Of a DNA stretch of 20,841 nucleotides, positions 14,484 through 20,841 are shown one piece after another. Made by a program: the position numbers and the translations under genes. The notes beneath the pieces were generated by a model. It did no database searches and had not been told where the DNA came from. It worked only from the letters and a program-made list of their open reading frames with translations. Origin of the DNA: Nitrospira sp. (GTDB lineage Bacteria > Nitrospirota > Nitrospiria > Nitrospirales > Nitrospiraceae). The first letter of the stretch is position 1. Every line of letters starts with the position of its first letter. The DNA is taken from contig JAICVE010000005.1 of the NCBI GenBank assembly GCA_025935475.1, forward strand, positions 1-20,841, given 5' to 3'.

Positions 14484-14490
14484 GATTCCG
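14462..14490. repeat. Inverted repeat, 7-bp arms, in the xerD/LpoA-like divergent region
   Basis: CGGAATC (14462-14468) and GATTCCG (14484-14490) are a perfect inverted repeat with 15 bases between arms and 22 bases between centres, about two helical turns. It encloses the minus-strand TTGACA and lies upstream of the plus-strand promoter, so it may be an operator. Confidence 0.4.
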
Positions 14491-14495
14491 CCGCG

Positions 14496-14524
14496 TTGTG
14501 TTCCCCGAACGCATTGGCTATTAT
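14496..14524 (+). promoter_or_regulatory. Promoter of the Xer recombinase gene
   Basis: TTGTGT (14496-14501), 17-base spacer, TATTAT (14519-14524, five of six). The predicted +1 near 14531 leaves at most about two bases before the ATG at 14533, with no Shine-Dalgarno. Confidence 0.5.
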
Positions 14525-14532
14525 CGCGCGAA

Positions 14533-15468
14533 ATGGACACGGACGCCCTGGTCGAACGTTATCTTAATCATATCCGCGTCGAAGGCGGCCTGTCCCGTAA
14601 TACGATTGACGCCTACCGGCGGGACCTCGCAAAATTTCAACGCTACCTCCGGCAACGGAAGATCGAACAGCTTCGGCAGGTGACGGAGGATACGGTTCGA
14701 TCGTTTCTGGGATCTCTTCACACGCTGCAGCTGTCCTCGGTCTCTTCGGCCCGTTGTTTGTCCGCCGTGCGCGGCTGGCTGCGTTTTCTGCAAGAAGAAC
14801 GCGTGATCGAAGGTCATCCCGCGTTGGACATCGCGCCCGCCCGTCGTGGGACACGTCTGCCCCAAACATTATCGGTGCAGGAAGTCACTGCCCTGCTGGA
14901 CGTCCCAGTACACGGGACCGCGGAAGACCGGCGCGATCGCGTGATGTTGGAACTGCTGTACGCGACAGGTCTGCGCGTCTCGGAATTGGTGTCTTTGGAA
15001 CTTGGGCAAGTGAACATGGAGGTCGGGTATTTGCGCGTCATGGGCAAAGGATCCAAGCAGCGCATCGTGCCAATGGGGGAGCCGGCGCAGCGCCTTCTCG
15101 CCGAATATGTCCAAGGCATCAGACCGCAATTGCTCAAACACCGGCCTTCGCGCGTGCTGTTCGTGTCCAGACGCGGGAGCTCACTCACCAGGCAGGCGTG
15201 TTGGAAGTCGCTGCGCCAACGGGCGCAGCGCGCAGGGTTGACGAAAACAGTTTCCCCGCACATGCTGCGGCATTCCTTTGCCACGCATCTGTTGGGAGGC
15301 GGCGCCGATCTTCGGTCGGTCCAAACGATGCTCGGACATGCCGACATTGCGACGACACAAATCTACACCCATGTCGAACGCGAACGACTGAAAGAGGTGC
15401 ATGCGACGTTCTTCCCCCGGCAGCCACGTCGCAAGGCGAAATCCCTTCACCAGCGAGGAGAAAAATAG
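14533..15468 (+). CDS. xerD: Tyrosine recombinase XerD/XerC
   Basis: A 311-residue site-specific recombinase that resolves chromosome dimers at dif with its Xer partner and FtsK. Residues about 4-95 are the SAM-like core-binding domain (LSRNTIDAYRRDLAKFQRYL); residues about 105-290 are the catalytic domain. All six active residues are visible: R148 (GLRVSELVSL), K172 (GKGSKQRIVPM), H243 and R246 (HMLRHSFATH), H269 (LGHADIATTQ), and the nucleophile Y278 (IYTHVERERL). The sequence around Y278 is closer to E. coli XerD than XerC, so I used xerD; the partner could be elsewhere. It is not an integrase of a mobile element: no attachment-site repeats are seen. The ATG 14533 probably starts a leaderless transcript. 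Confidence 0.9.
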   Translation: MDTDALVERYLNHIRVEGGLSRNTIDAYRRDLAKFQRYLRQRKIEQLRQVTEDTVRSFLGSLHTLQLSSVSSARCLSAVRGWLRFLQEERVIEGHPALDIAPARRGTRLPQTLSVQEVTALLDVPVHGTAEDRRDRVMLELLYATGLRVSELVSLELGQVNMEVGYLRVMGKGSKQRIVPMGEPAQRLLAEYVQGIRPQLLKHRPSRVLFVSRRGSSLTRQACWKSLRQRAQRAGLTKTVSPHMLRHSFATHLLGGGADLRSVQTMLGHADIATTQIYTHVERERLKEVHATFFPRQPRRKAKSLHQRGEK

Positions 15469-15501
15469 CCGCAGAATCTGCAAGAACAGTGCGAGATTTG
15501 G

Positions 15502-15530
15502 TTGACAAGGGGAGATGGACTTGGTAGCAT
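15502..15530 (+). promoter_or_regulatory. Promoter of tRNA-Val
   Basis: Perfect TTGACA (15502-15507), 17-base spacer, TAGCAT (15525-15530). The predicted +1 near 15537 is about 16 bases before the mature tRNA. Confidence 0.7.
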
Positions 15531-15552
15531 CCGCCAGCTTGCTAAGAAAATC

Positions 15553-15628
15553 GGGCGGATAGCTCAGTTGGTAGAGCGCTGCCCTTACAAGGCAGAGGTC
15601 ACAGGTTCGATCCCTGTTCCGCCTACCA
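15553..15628 (+). tRNA. tRNA-Val (UAC)
   Basis: A 76-base cloverleaf. Acceptor GGGCGGA pairs with TCCGCCT (one G-T at the end); D-loop AGTTGGTAGA; anticodon stem CTGCC/GGCAG with loop CTTACAA and anticodon TAC at 15586-15588; TTCGATC T-loop; CCA encoded at the end. Confidence 0.96.
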
Positions 15629-15671
15629 CGGAAGGAAGTGGACCAGGCGGTGAGAGCAGGGATCACACATA

Positions 15672-15701
15672 TTGAAGACCGGACCGTCCGCTATATATAG
15701 T
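15672..15701 (+). promoter_or_regulatory. Promoter of tRNA-Asp
   Basis: TTGAAG (15672-15677) followed by TATATA at 15694-15699 (16-base spacer) or TATAGT at 15696-15701 (18-base spacer). The predicted +1 near 15706 is about 34 bases before the tRNA. Confidence 0.5.
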
Positions 15702-15739
15702 CTTGTCGATCGAATCATCCTCTATAGGTAGAGCCACGA

Positions 15740-15818
15740 GGGGCCGTCGTTCAGCCTGGTTTAGGACGCCAGATTGTCAATCTGGAGGTCGCGGGTTCAA
15801 ATCCCGTCGGCCCCGCCA
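15740..15818 (+). tRNA. tRNA-Asp (GUC)
   Basis: A 79-base cloverleaf. Acceptor GGGGCCG pairs with CGGCCCC, discriminator G, encoded CCA; anticodon stem CCAGA/TCTGG with loop TTGTCAA and anticodon GTC at 15776-15778; T-loop TTCAAAT. The D-loop is eleven bases, at the long end of normal. Confidence 0.95.
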
Positions 15819-15923
15819 TGTTTTTCGTCTCGCATTGCCAGACCGTGAGAAGAGACCTGCGGCAGGCAGCTCCCACAGGACACCTCTATACACAAGTGTC
15901 GCCACGAGTTGCCTAAGCGCCAG

Positions 15924-15935
15924 GACAGTACTGTC
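15924..15935. repeat. 12-base perfect palindrome upstream of the tol cluster
   Basis: GACAGTACTGTC lies just before the -35 of the tolQ promoter candidate. Such a palindrome is expected a few times by chance in a window this size, so an operator role is only a possibility. Confidence 0.3.
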
Positions 15936-15939
15936 GAGC

Positions 15940-15968
15940 CTGCCAGTTTTCGCGACATTTGCTAGACT
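15940..15968 (+). promoter_or_regulatory. Promoter candidate of the tol-pal cluster
   Basis: CTGCCA (15940-15945, four of six), 17-base spacer, TAGACT (15963-15968) preceded by the TGn extension. The predicted +1 near 15975 is 44 bases before the ATG of tolQ. Confidence 0.45.
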
Positions 15969-16018
15969 CCAAGGCAGCGTCGCGGAGTGCTCCTGCGAGC
16001 AGGAAAGGGTATAGACCA

Positions 16019-16711
16019 ATGTTCCAACTCGGTATGAGCGGCCTGCTGGGATCGTTGGGCGCCGTCTCCAAAGTCGTCCTGTTGTTGCTCTTTGTCTTTT
16101 CCGTCGTCTCGTGGGCGATCATTTTTTTGAAGTGGCGTGCCTTCGCGACGGCGGACCGCATGGATCAACAGTTCATGGGCCTTCTCGCCAAAGCGAAGGA
16201 TTTGGACGATCTCTGCCGCCAGGTCCGGCGCATGGAGTCCAGCCCTGCGGCGGTGCTCTTCGAAGGCGTGATGGACCGCGTGGCAGGATTGCGCGGCCAG
16301 GATGGCGGATCGGCAGCGGACCGCCAGCTCGTCGAGCGCACAGCGGCGCACCTCTCCCACAGTCAGCTGTCGAGACTCGAATCCTATCTTCCTTTTTTGG
16401 CCACCACCGGCAACATTACCCCATTTGTTGGCTTATTGGGCACAGTCATGGGCATCATTGACGCGTTCCGTGAAATTGGAGCCCAGGGCACGGCGAGTAT
16501 TGCCGCGGTCGCTCCTGGCGTGGCCGAAGCACTGATCGCGACTGCAGCGGGCTTGTTTACGGCGATCCCTGCAGTCATCGCCTACAACTATTTCTTGAGC
16601 CGGATCCGGCGAACGGCGTTTCGCCTGGACACGGTCACGATTGAGTTACTGACCTCGCTCTCGGTTCCCGTGGCGAAGGCGAAGGCGATTCCCGTCGGAG
16701 CACAGCGATGA
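16019..16711 (+). CDS. tolQ: TolQ, inner-membrane proton-channel subunit of Tol-Pal
   Basis: A 230-residue MotA/TolQ/ExbB family protein, the usual TolQ length. Three membrane segments are visible at about residues 15-37, 126-148 and 167-190. The last two carry the conserved TTGNITPFVGLLGTVMGII and GVAEALIATAAGLFTAIPAV blocks with the Thr residues that line the proton path. It forms the channel with TolR and couples proton flow to TolA, driving outer-membrane constriction at division. The ATG at 16019 has the Shine-Dalgarno-like AGGAAAGGG (16001-16009); an upstream in-frame ATG at 15959 would add a charged extension with no Shine-Dalgarno. The stop overlaps the start of tolR. TolQ rather than ExbB is supported by tolB and pal downstream. 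Confidence 0.95.
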   Translation: MFQLGMSGLLGSLGAVSKVVLLLLFVFSVVSWAIIFLKWRAFATADRMDQQFMGLLAKAKDLDDLCRQVRRMESSPAAVLFEGVMDRVAGLRGQDGGSAADRQLVERTAAHLSHSQLSRLESYLPFLATTGNITPFVGLLGTVMGIIDAFREIGAQGTASIAAVAPGVAEALIATAAGLFTAIPAVIAYNYFLSRIRRTAFRLDTVTIELLTSLSVPVAKAKAIPVGAQR

Positions 16712-17160
16712 TGTATGAATCGCGACAACGCCGTTTCATGGCGGAGATCAACGTGATTCCGTTGGTCGACGTCGTATTGGTGCTCCTCGTAATTTTCATG
16801 GTGACCGCTCCCATGCTCTACCGCGGCATGGATATCAACCTGCCCAAGTCTGCGACCAATACCATCCGTCCGGAAATGCGGACCGTGCTGACCATCGAGA
16901 AGGACCAACGGCTGTATTTGGACAAGGACCCAGTCGGCGTCGCTCAGCTGGAGCAGAAGTTGAAAATCCTGAAACATGAGCATGCGGATGTGTCGCTCTA
17001 CCTCCGGGCCGATCGGGATGTTCCATATGGAGTTGTCGTTCAAGTGATGGACGGGGTGAAGAAGGCCGGAATCGAGAAGATTGGCATGGTCACGGAACCG
17101 GTGGGACCGGAGCGGGTCGGAGGGGCACCGATTCCGCGCATACCCTCTCGTAAGAGTTAA
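16708..17160 (+). CDS. tolR: TolR, proton-channel subunit of Tol-Pal
   Basis: A 150-residue ExbD/TolR family protein. One membrane segment (about residues 17-36, VIPLVDVVLVLLVIFMVTAP) contains D21, the proton-carrying aspartate. The remainder is the periplasmic domain (RTVLTIEKDQRLYLDK, LYLRADRDVPYGVVVQVMD). A Pro/Arg-rich tail of about 20 residues follows. The ATG at 16708 overlaps the TGA of tolQ by four bases, indicating translational coupling; a second ATG at 16711 is directly adjacent and equally usable. It works with TolQ to energise TolA. Confidence 0.95.
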   Translation: MMYESRQRRFMAEINVIPLVDVVLVLLVIFMVTAPMLYRGMDINLPKSATNTIRPEMRTVLTIEKDQRLYLDKDPVGVAQLEQKLKILKHEHADVSLYLRADRDVPYGVVVQVMDGVKKAGIEKIGMVTEPVGPERVGGAPIPRIPSRKS

Positions 17161-17187
17161 CACCGTCGATCGTGAGAGGGCTTTGGG

Positions 17188-18183
17188 ATGGTCGCTCCCG
17201 CACAGCTGTATGCGTCGTTCTGGTTCGATCGAGATGACCAGGACCGGTTGTTCCGTCGCCTGAGCCGGACGCTCACGGTGTCCCTGGCCCTCCACGTCGT
17301 GGCGTTGCTCGTGGTGATGGGTCTTCGGCTGGCGCCCCACGGGGAACGGCCGCTGGCGGCGGTCGAAGTGAATCTCGTCAATTTGCCCACGCCCCTCAAA
17401 ACTGTCGAACAGCCTCGGCCGGTGGAACCGGTCAAGCGGGCGGAGGCCAAATCGGCTCCCGCTCCGCCGGTCAAGACGAGCGCGCCTGCCGCCACACCGG
17501 TTTCGGTGCCGGCTCGCCCCAGCGTGGCAAAGGACATTCTGAAAGACTTGGAGCTTCCGCCCGATGCGCCGAAATTTGGAGAGTTAACCCCCGCAAAAAG
17601 TGTCTCGCAACCGCGGGCTCAGGCACCAGCGAAGATCCTGGTTCCCGACCTGCCTCGTATCCCTGATGTGCCCGAACATGCGATGAAGATCCCTCAGACG
17701 CCTCAGCGGACCTCCATCAGCGAAGAATTGGATCGCGAGTTGGAGGAAGAGCTCAAGAAGGTCAAGGAATTCAAGGCGGCCGCGAAACTGGATATTCCCA
17801 AAGAGGCGCCGATCAGACCGGCCCCCCAGCAGGAGGCGGCCATTCCTCAGGTCAAGGCGCCCCAAACACAATTGAAAACGTCGGGAGCCTCAGGGACGAA
17901 TCCGTTTTGGGGGCGCGTGGAGGCGATCATCAAAAGCCAGTGGGAACCGCCTCCGATCGACGTCGGCGGACAAACGTACAATACAGTCGTTCGATTTCGA
18001 TACTACCGGAACGGGATGGTGAAGGATGTGACGGTGCAACAAACGTCCGGCAATAGTTATTTCGACGACGCGGGGAAGCGGGCGATCCTTAAGCCGCGTC
18101 AATTTCCGATGTTTCCTTCGGACATGACAGAAGCGTATCAGGACGTGGAAATGATCTTTCGAGTCGGGGAGAGCGCAGGATGA
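17188..18183 (+). CDS. tolA: TolA-like energy-coupling protein (TonB/TolA C-terminal domain)
   Basis: A 331-residue protein. A cytoplasmic N-terminal 28 residues precede one membrane anchor (about 29-48). Residues about 68-175 are Pro/Ala/Lys-rich, and a charged helix with ISEELDRELEEELKKVKEFK lies near 176-200. Residues about 235-331 form a TonB/TolA-type C-terminal domain (NPFWGRVEAIIKSQWEPP, VVRFRYYRNGMVKDVTVQQ). Classical E. coli TolA spans the periplasm with a long Ala/Lys helix; here the linker is mostly Pro-rich, more like TonB. Position between tolR and tolB, and the overlap with tolB, make TolA the best call. The ATG at 17188 has GAGAGGG seven bases upstream, 27 bases after tolR. It bridges TolQR to Pal and TolB. 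Confidence 0.88.
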   Translation: MVAPAQLYASFWFDRDDQDRLFRRLSRTLTVSLALHVVALLVVMGLRLAPHGERPLAAVEVNLVNLPTPLKTVEQPRPVEPVKRAEAKSAPAPPVKTSAPAATPVSVPARPSVAKDILKDLELPPDAPKFGELTPAKSVSQPRAQAPAKILVPDLPRIPDVPEHAMKIPQTPQRTSISEELDRELEEELKKVKEFKAAAKLDIPKEAPIRPAPQQEAAIPQVKAPQTQLKTSGASGTNPFWGRVEAIIKSQWEPPPIDVGGQTYNTVVRFRYYRNGMVKDVTVQQTSGNSYFDDAGKRAILKPRQFPMFPSDMTEAYQDVEMIFRVGESAG

Positions 18184-19508
18184 ATCAACGGACATTGGTG
18201 GGTTTGGTCCTCTGTGGTGTCTGCACGTTGGCCGGGGTGGTCGGTGCGGCAGATGTCTTTCTGGAGGCGACGAGACCTGACTTTCAAAAAATTTCGCTTG
18301 GCGTCGTGAGTATCGAGAACAGCGGGGGACCGGACTGGCTGGGCGGCCGTCTTGAAGAAGTCCTCAAGAAGGATGTCAAGCGTTCGCTGGTCTTCGAGCT
18401 CATGGACCTCCCCAGCCTCGGGATCAAGGTCCGGGATGTCGGGAACGGCGTTGGAAACGGATCGAAGGCCGTCTTCAAGCAGGCAGCGGACAATGGCGTT
18501 TCCGTGTTGGTGTGGGGAAAGGCGGGGCTTAAAAAGGGAGAAAAAGAAGACGACGTCAACATGGAAGGCTTCGTTTACGACAGCGGCAGCGACGAGGTGG
18601 TCGGCGGGAAGCGATACGCCGGATCGCCTTCCGTGGTCCGGCTGATGGCCCACCGCTTTGCCGATGAATTGGTCTTCCGGTATACCGGCGAACCGGGGAT
18701 TGCCAGGACTAAAATCGCCTATGTGTCTTCCCATGGAGCAGCGCGCGAGTTGTTCGTGATGGACTACGACGGTTATGACTCGCGCCAATTGACGGCAGAC
18801 GGGTTTTTAAATCTGATGCCGCGCTGGTCCCCCGACCGCCGGTTTCTGGTCTTTACCGCCTATCGAGACCGGAACACGCAGGACATCGATATGATCGAGC
18901 TCGCGACGGGCAAGCGTTGGACGCTGGTCTCCTATGGGGGGCTAAACATTACCCCCGCCTTGTCGCCGGACGGTAATTTTCTGGCCTTTGCGTCGAGCCA
19001 TGAGGGCAATTCCGAGCTCTACCGCCTCGATACCAGGACGAAAGCCGTCCAGCGGCTCACCACCAATCCCGCCGGCGAACTGTCGCCCAGTTGGTCTCCG
19101 ACTGGTAGAGAACTTGCTTTTGTATCCGACCGCGGTGGCGGGCCCCAGGTCTTTCTGATGAGTTCCGACGGCTCGAACGTGCGCCGTTTGACGTTCGAGG
19201 GCGACTACAATGCCGCGCCTGCCTGGTCTCCCAGAGGGAACTGGATCGCCTACGTCTGCCGCACACCCCGTAAAGAGTATAAATTATGCCTGATTACCCC
19301 CGACGGCCAAAAGCGTATGCAATTGACTACAGGGGGTGGTATCGATGACTCACCTTCCTGGTCTCCGGACGGACGCCATTTGGCCTTTAGCTCGACGGCG
19401 GACGGCAAGAGCCATATCTATATGATTGATGCAGACGGAAAGGACCTTGAACGGCTGACGTTCGAGGGGACCCATAATAGTGCACCATCGTGGTCCCCGG
19501 CGTCATGA
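18180..19508 (+). CDS. tolB: TolB, periplasmic beta-propeller of Tol-Pal
   Basis: A 442-residue periplasmic protein of typical TolB length. A signal peptide covers residues 1-23 (LVGLVLCGVCTLAGVVGA). The TolB N-terminal domain follows (about 25-165, with SIENSGGPDWLGGRLEEVLK). A six-bladed propeller occupies about 180-442. Each blade shows the W-S-P signature: PRWSPDRRFLVF, PALSPDGNFLAF, PSWSPTGRELAF, PAWSPRGNWIAY, PSWSPDGRHLAF and PSWSPAS. The N-terminal region binds TolA and the propeller binds Pal. The ATG overlaps the tolA stop by four bases, so the two are coupled. The protein ends close after the sixth blade signature. Confidence 0.96.
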   Translation: MNQRTLVGLVLCGVCTLAGVVGAADVFLEATRPDFQKISLGVVSIENSGGPDWLGGRLEEVLKKDVKRSLVFELMDLPSLGIKVRDVGNGVGNGSKAVFKQAADNGVSVLVWGKAGLKKGEKEDDVNMEGFVYDSGSDEVVGGKRYAGSPSVVRLMAHRFADELVFRYTGEPGIARTKIAYVSSHGAARELFVMDYDGYDSRQLTADGFLNLMPRWSPDRRFLVFTAYRDRNTQDIDMIELATGKRWTLVSYGGLNITPALSPDGNFLAFASSHEGNSELYRLDTRTKAVQRLTTNPAGELSPSWSPTGRELAFVSDRGGGPQVFLMSSDGSNVRRLTFEGDYNAAPAWSPRGNWIAYVCRTPRKEYKLCLITPDGQKRMQLTTGGGIDDSPSWSPDGRHLAFSSTADGKSHIYMIDADGKDLERLTFEGTHNSAPSWSPAS

Positions 19509-19562
19509 CCACAGCACCATAGGTAGGTTCTGACACACCTTTTAGAAAGAGGAGACACGCGT

Positions 19563-20273
19563 ATGGGCACAACACCTTTCAGCATCGCGTTGGCACTCGT
19601 GGCCAGCGCCGCCCTTCTGGGCGTTTCGGGTTGCTCCAAGAAGTCGGTGCAATCCGGCGGGGACACCCAATCGTCGCAAAGCAAGACGGCAAAAAGTGAA
19701 AGTACGGAGAGCAGCCGAACGGGCGTCGGTAATTTCCCCGACACGAGTATGCAGTCGGGCGGAGGTTCTGGTCTTCGGGGTTTGGATAAGAATCCGTCCG
19801 AGGAACGTATTGGAAACGGGGCAGGTGCGGGCTCAGGAGCCGGCGCCGGCTCATTGTTAGCCAAGGCCGATACCTCCGACACGACAGGCCGCCAGTTGGA
19901 AGAAATCCGGGCGGAGCAGGCGGCCTCGACTGCCGCCGGCCTCCGTGATGTCTTTTTCGGATACGACAGCTGGACGATTTCCGATGATCAGCGACAGGCC
20001 CTCACCCGCGACGCCGATTGGATGAAATCCAATTCTGGCGCGATCGTCAAGGTTGAAGGTCATTGCGACGAGCGAGGCACCTCGGATTACAATCTTGTCC
20101 TCGGTGAAAAGCGCGCCAAGGCTGTGCGCAACTATCTTGTGGAACTCGGTATCAGCGCCAATCGGCTGTCCGTCGTCTCCTATGGAAAGGAGCGTCCGTC
20201 CTGTCTCGAGCACGCGGAATCCTGCTATCAGCAGAACCGTCGGGGACATTTGGCGGTGAAGACGGGGAAATAA
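19563..20273 (+). CDS. pal: Pal, peptidoglycan-associated outer-membrane lipoprotein
   Basis: A 236-residue lipoprotein with lipobox GVSGC (Cys 24). A long low-complexity linker (about 25-105) of Gly, Ser, Ala and Thr includes GNGAGAGSGAGAGS. An OmpA-like domain occupies about 127-234, with HCDERGT (167-173), NLVLGEKRAKAVRNYL (177-192), YGKERP (208-212) and NRR (225-227), the peptidoglycan (diaminopimelate) binding elements. Two extra Cys (214, 221) in the OmpA domain could form a disulfide. Pal ties the outer membrane to the wall and exchanges with TolB. The linker is longer than in E. coli Pal, which totals 173 residues. AGAGGAG precedes the ATG at 19563, 54 bases after tolB. Confidence 0.95.
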   Translation: MGTTPFSIALALVASAALLGVSGCSKKSVQSGGDTQSSQSKTAKSESTESSRTGVGNFPDTSMQSGGGSGLRGLDKNPSEERIGNGAGAGSGAGAGSLLAKADTSDTTGRQLEEIRAEQAASTAAGLRDVFFGYDSWTISDDQRQALTRDADWMKSNSGAIVKVEGHCDERGTSDYNLVLGEKRAKAVRNYLVELGISANRLSVVSYGKERPSCLEHAESCYQQNRRGHLAVKTGK

Positions 20274-20299
20274 ACACCGTGTCAAGCGAAGGTGGCACC

Positions 20300-20841
20300 A
20301 TGAATATCGCGTGGCATGTGCGAAGCGTTGGAACGCTGGTTTGCCTGCTGTGGATCAGCCTCTTGAACGGCTGCGTGGCCCAGCAGGCCGATTTGAAGAG
20401 CGCCGAGCGCCGGCTCAGTCAATCGAACGAGGCGCTGGCCCAGCGGGGGGCTCAGCAGCGGCAAGAACTCGAAGAGCTGAAGAGCCAGGAGATTCCTAAG
20501 CTCCGCGGAGAACTGGAAAAGGCGCAGCATCAAGCGCAGGAAATTCAACGAGCGCAGGACGATCTGCGTCAGCGGTCGGCGGTGATCGAGCAACAGACGA
20601 AGAAGCTGGAGCAGTTGTCCGCCAAGCTGGATGCGGAAAGCACCAATCGCTATGCCCAGGTGCGAGAGAGTCTCAACGCCCAGGACATGAAGAACAAATC
20701 GGACCGCGATCAGCTGCGCGTCGATGTGAATACGCGTCTTGATGACGTCAACCGCCAAATGGAGGTGCTTCGGAAGGAGATCATCGACGCGGTGCAGAAA
20801 ACCAACACCGCGTTTGCCAAGAGCATGGACGTCAAACTCGA
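20300..20841 (+). CDS. Coiled-coil lipoprotein in the cpoB/ybgF position, truncated by the window end
   Basis: An open frame from ATG 20300 (Shine-Dalgarno AAGGTGG a few bases upstream, 26 bases after pal) runs to the end of the window without a stop; 180 codons are visible. The N-terminus MNIAWHVRSVGTLVCLLWIS ends in the lipobox LLNGC (Cys 25). The rest is a long heptad-rich helix (KSAERRLSQSNEALAQRGAQ, TKKLEQLSAKLDAESTN). The place after pal is where cpoB (ybgF) sits in many genomes, whose product has a coiled coil followed by TPRs and coordinates wall synthesis with outer-membrane constriction. E. coli CpoB has a cleaved signal peptide without lipidation, so this lipoprotein version differs. 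The TPR part, if any, lies outside the window. Confidence 0.75.
   Translation, partial: MNIAWHVRSVGTLVCLLWISLLNGCVAQQADLKSAERRLSQSNEALAQRGAQQRQELEELKSQEIPKLRGELEKAQHQAQEIQRAQDDLRQRSAVIEQQTKKLEQLSAKLDAESTNRYAQVRESLNAQDMKNKSDRDQLRVDVNTRLDDVNRQMEVLRKEIIDAVQKTNTAFAKSMDVKL

Noticed and set aside
14533..15818. Integrative element with a tyrosine recombinase beside tRNA genes
   Set aside because: The recombinase is XerD/C-like, both tRNAs are intact with encoded CCA, and no duplicated tRNA 3' end or cargo genes are seen.
15703..16014. Open frame spanning the tRNA-Asp gene
   Set aside because: It covers a clear tRNA and has no coding features.
18960..19500. Repeated motifs in tolB
   Set aside because: These are the ordinary beta-propeller blades of TolB, not DNA repeats.

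Overview
The window looks like chromosomal core sequence from a Gram-negative (diderm) bacterium with moderately high GC. Gene content and protein style suggest a Nitrospira-like member of the Nitrospirota. That assignment is from memory of family composition, not from a search. There are no phage genes, transposases, CRISPR arrays or rRNA. The two tRNA genes are intact, and the only tyrosine recombinase looks like housekeeping XerD/XerC.

Layout. (1) 1-3.3 kb, plus strand: a DUF5069 protein, a response regulator with a degenerate GGDEF domain and an apparently intact EAL domain, and an FAD/NAD(P) oxidoreductase. (2) 3.5-5.9 kb: small and poorly characterised genes. These are a Lys/Ala-rich secreted protein, two paralogous unknown proteins flanking a Pro-rich secreted protein (minus strand), a PilZ protein (plus), and a 54-residue Cys-rich protein at 5705..5869 (minus). 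(3) 6-8.4 kb, minus strand: an envelope gene cluster of a coiled-coil lipoprotein, a SUMF1/FGE-fold exported protein and an NlpC/P60 lipoprotein. (4) 8.4-10.4 kb, plus strand: an exported unknown protein, a metallo-beta-lactamase-fold hydrolase, and an exported bifunctional-nuclease-domain protein. (5) 10.4-14.4 kb, minus strand: an LpoA-like TPR/periplasmic-binding lipoprotein or exported protein, an M50 site-2-type protease, trpS, and a small exported two-Cys protein. These genes overlap or nearly abut. (6) 14.5-15.8 kb, plus strand: xerD/xerC-type recombinase, tRNA-Val(UAC), tRNA-Asp(GUC). (7) 16.0 kb to the end, plus strand: a complete tolQ-tolR-tolA-tolB-pal cluster followed by a truncated coiled-coil lipoprotein gene in the cpoB/ybgF position.

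How the genes fit together. Much of the window serves the cell envelope: Tol-Pal, NlpC/P60, LpoA-like protein, coiled-coil lipoproteins and a site-2 protease. A second theme is cyclic di-GMP, with an EAL phosphodiesterase and a PilZ receptor about 3 kb apart. Several genes without a Shine-Dalgarno sequence have a sigma70-like -10 element whose predicted +1 falls at or within a few bases of the start codon. Others nearby have strong Shine-Dalgarno sequences. The window therefore seems to mix leaderless and leadered starts, which changes several start-codon choices. The best candidates for something undescribed are the paralogue pair around the Pro-rich secreted protein, the 54-residue CxxC protein and the SUMF1-like/NlpC/lipoprotein cluster.
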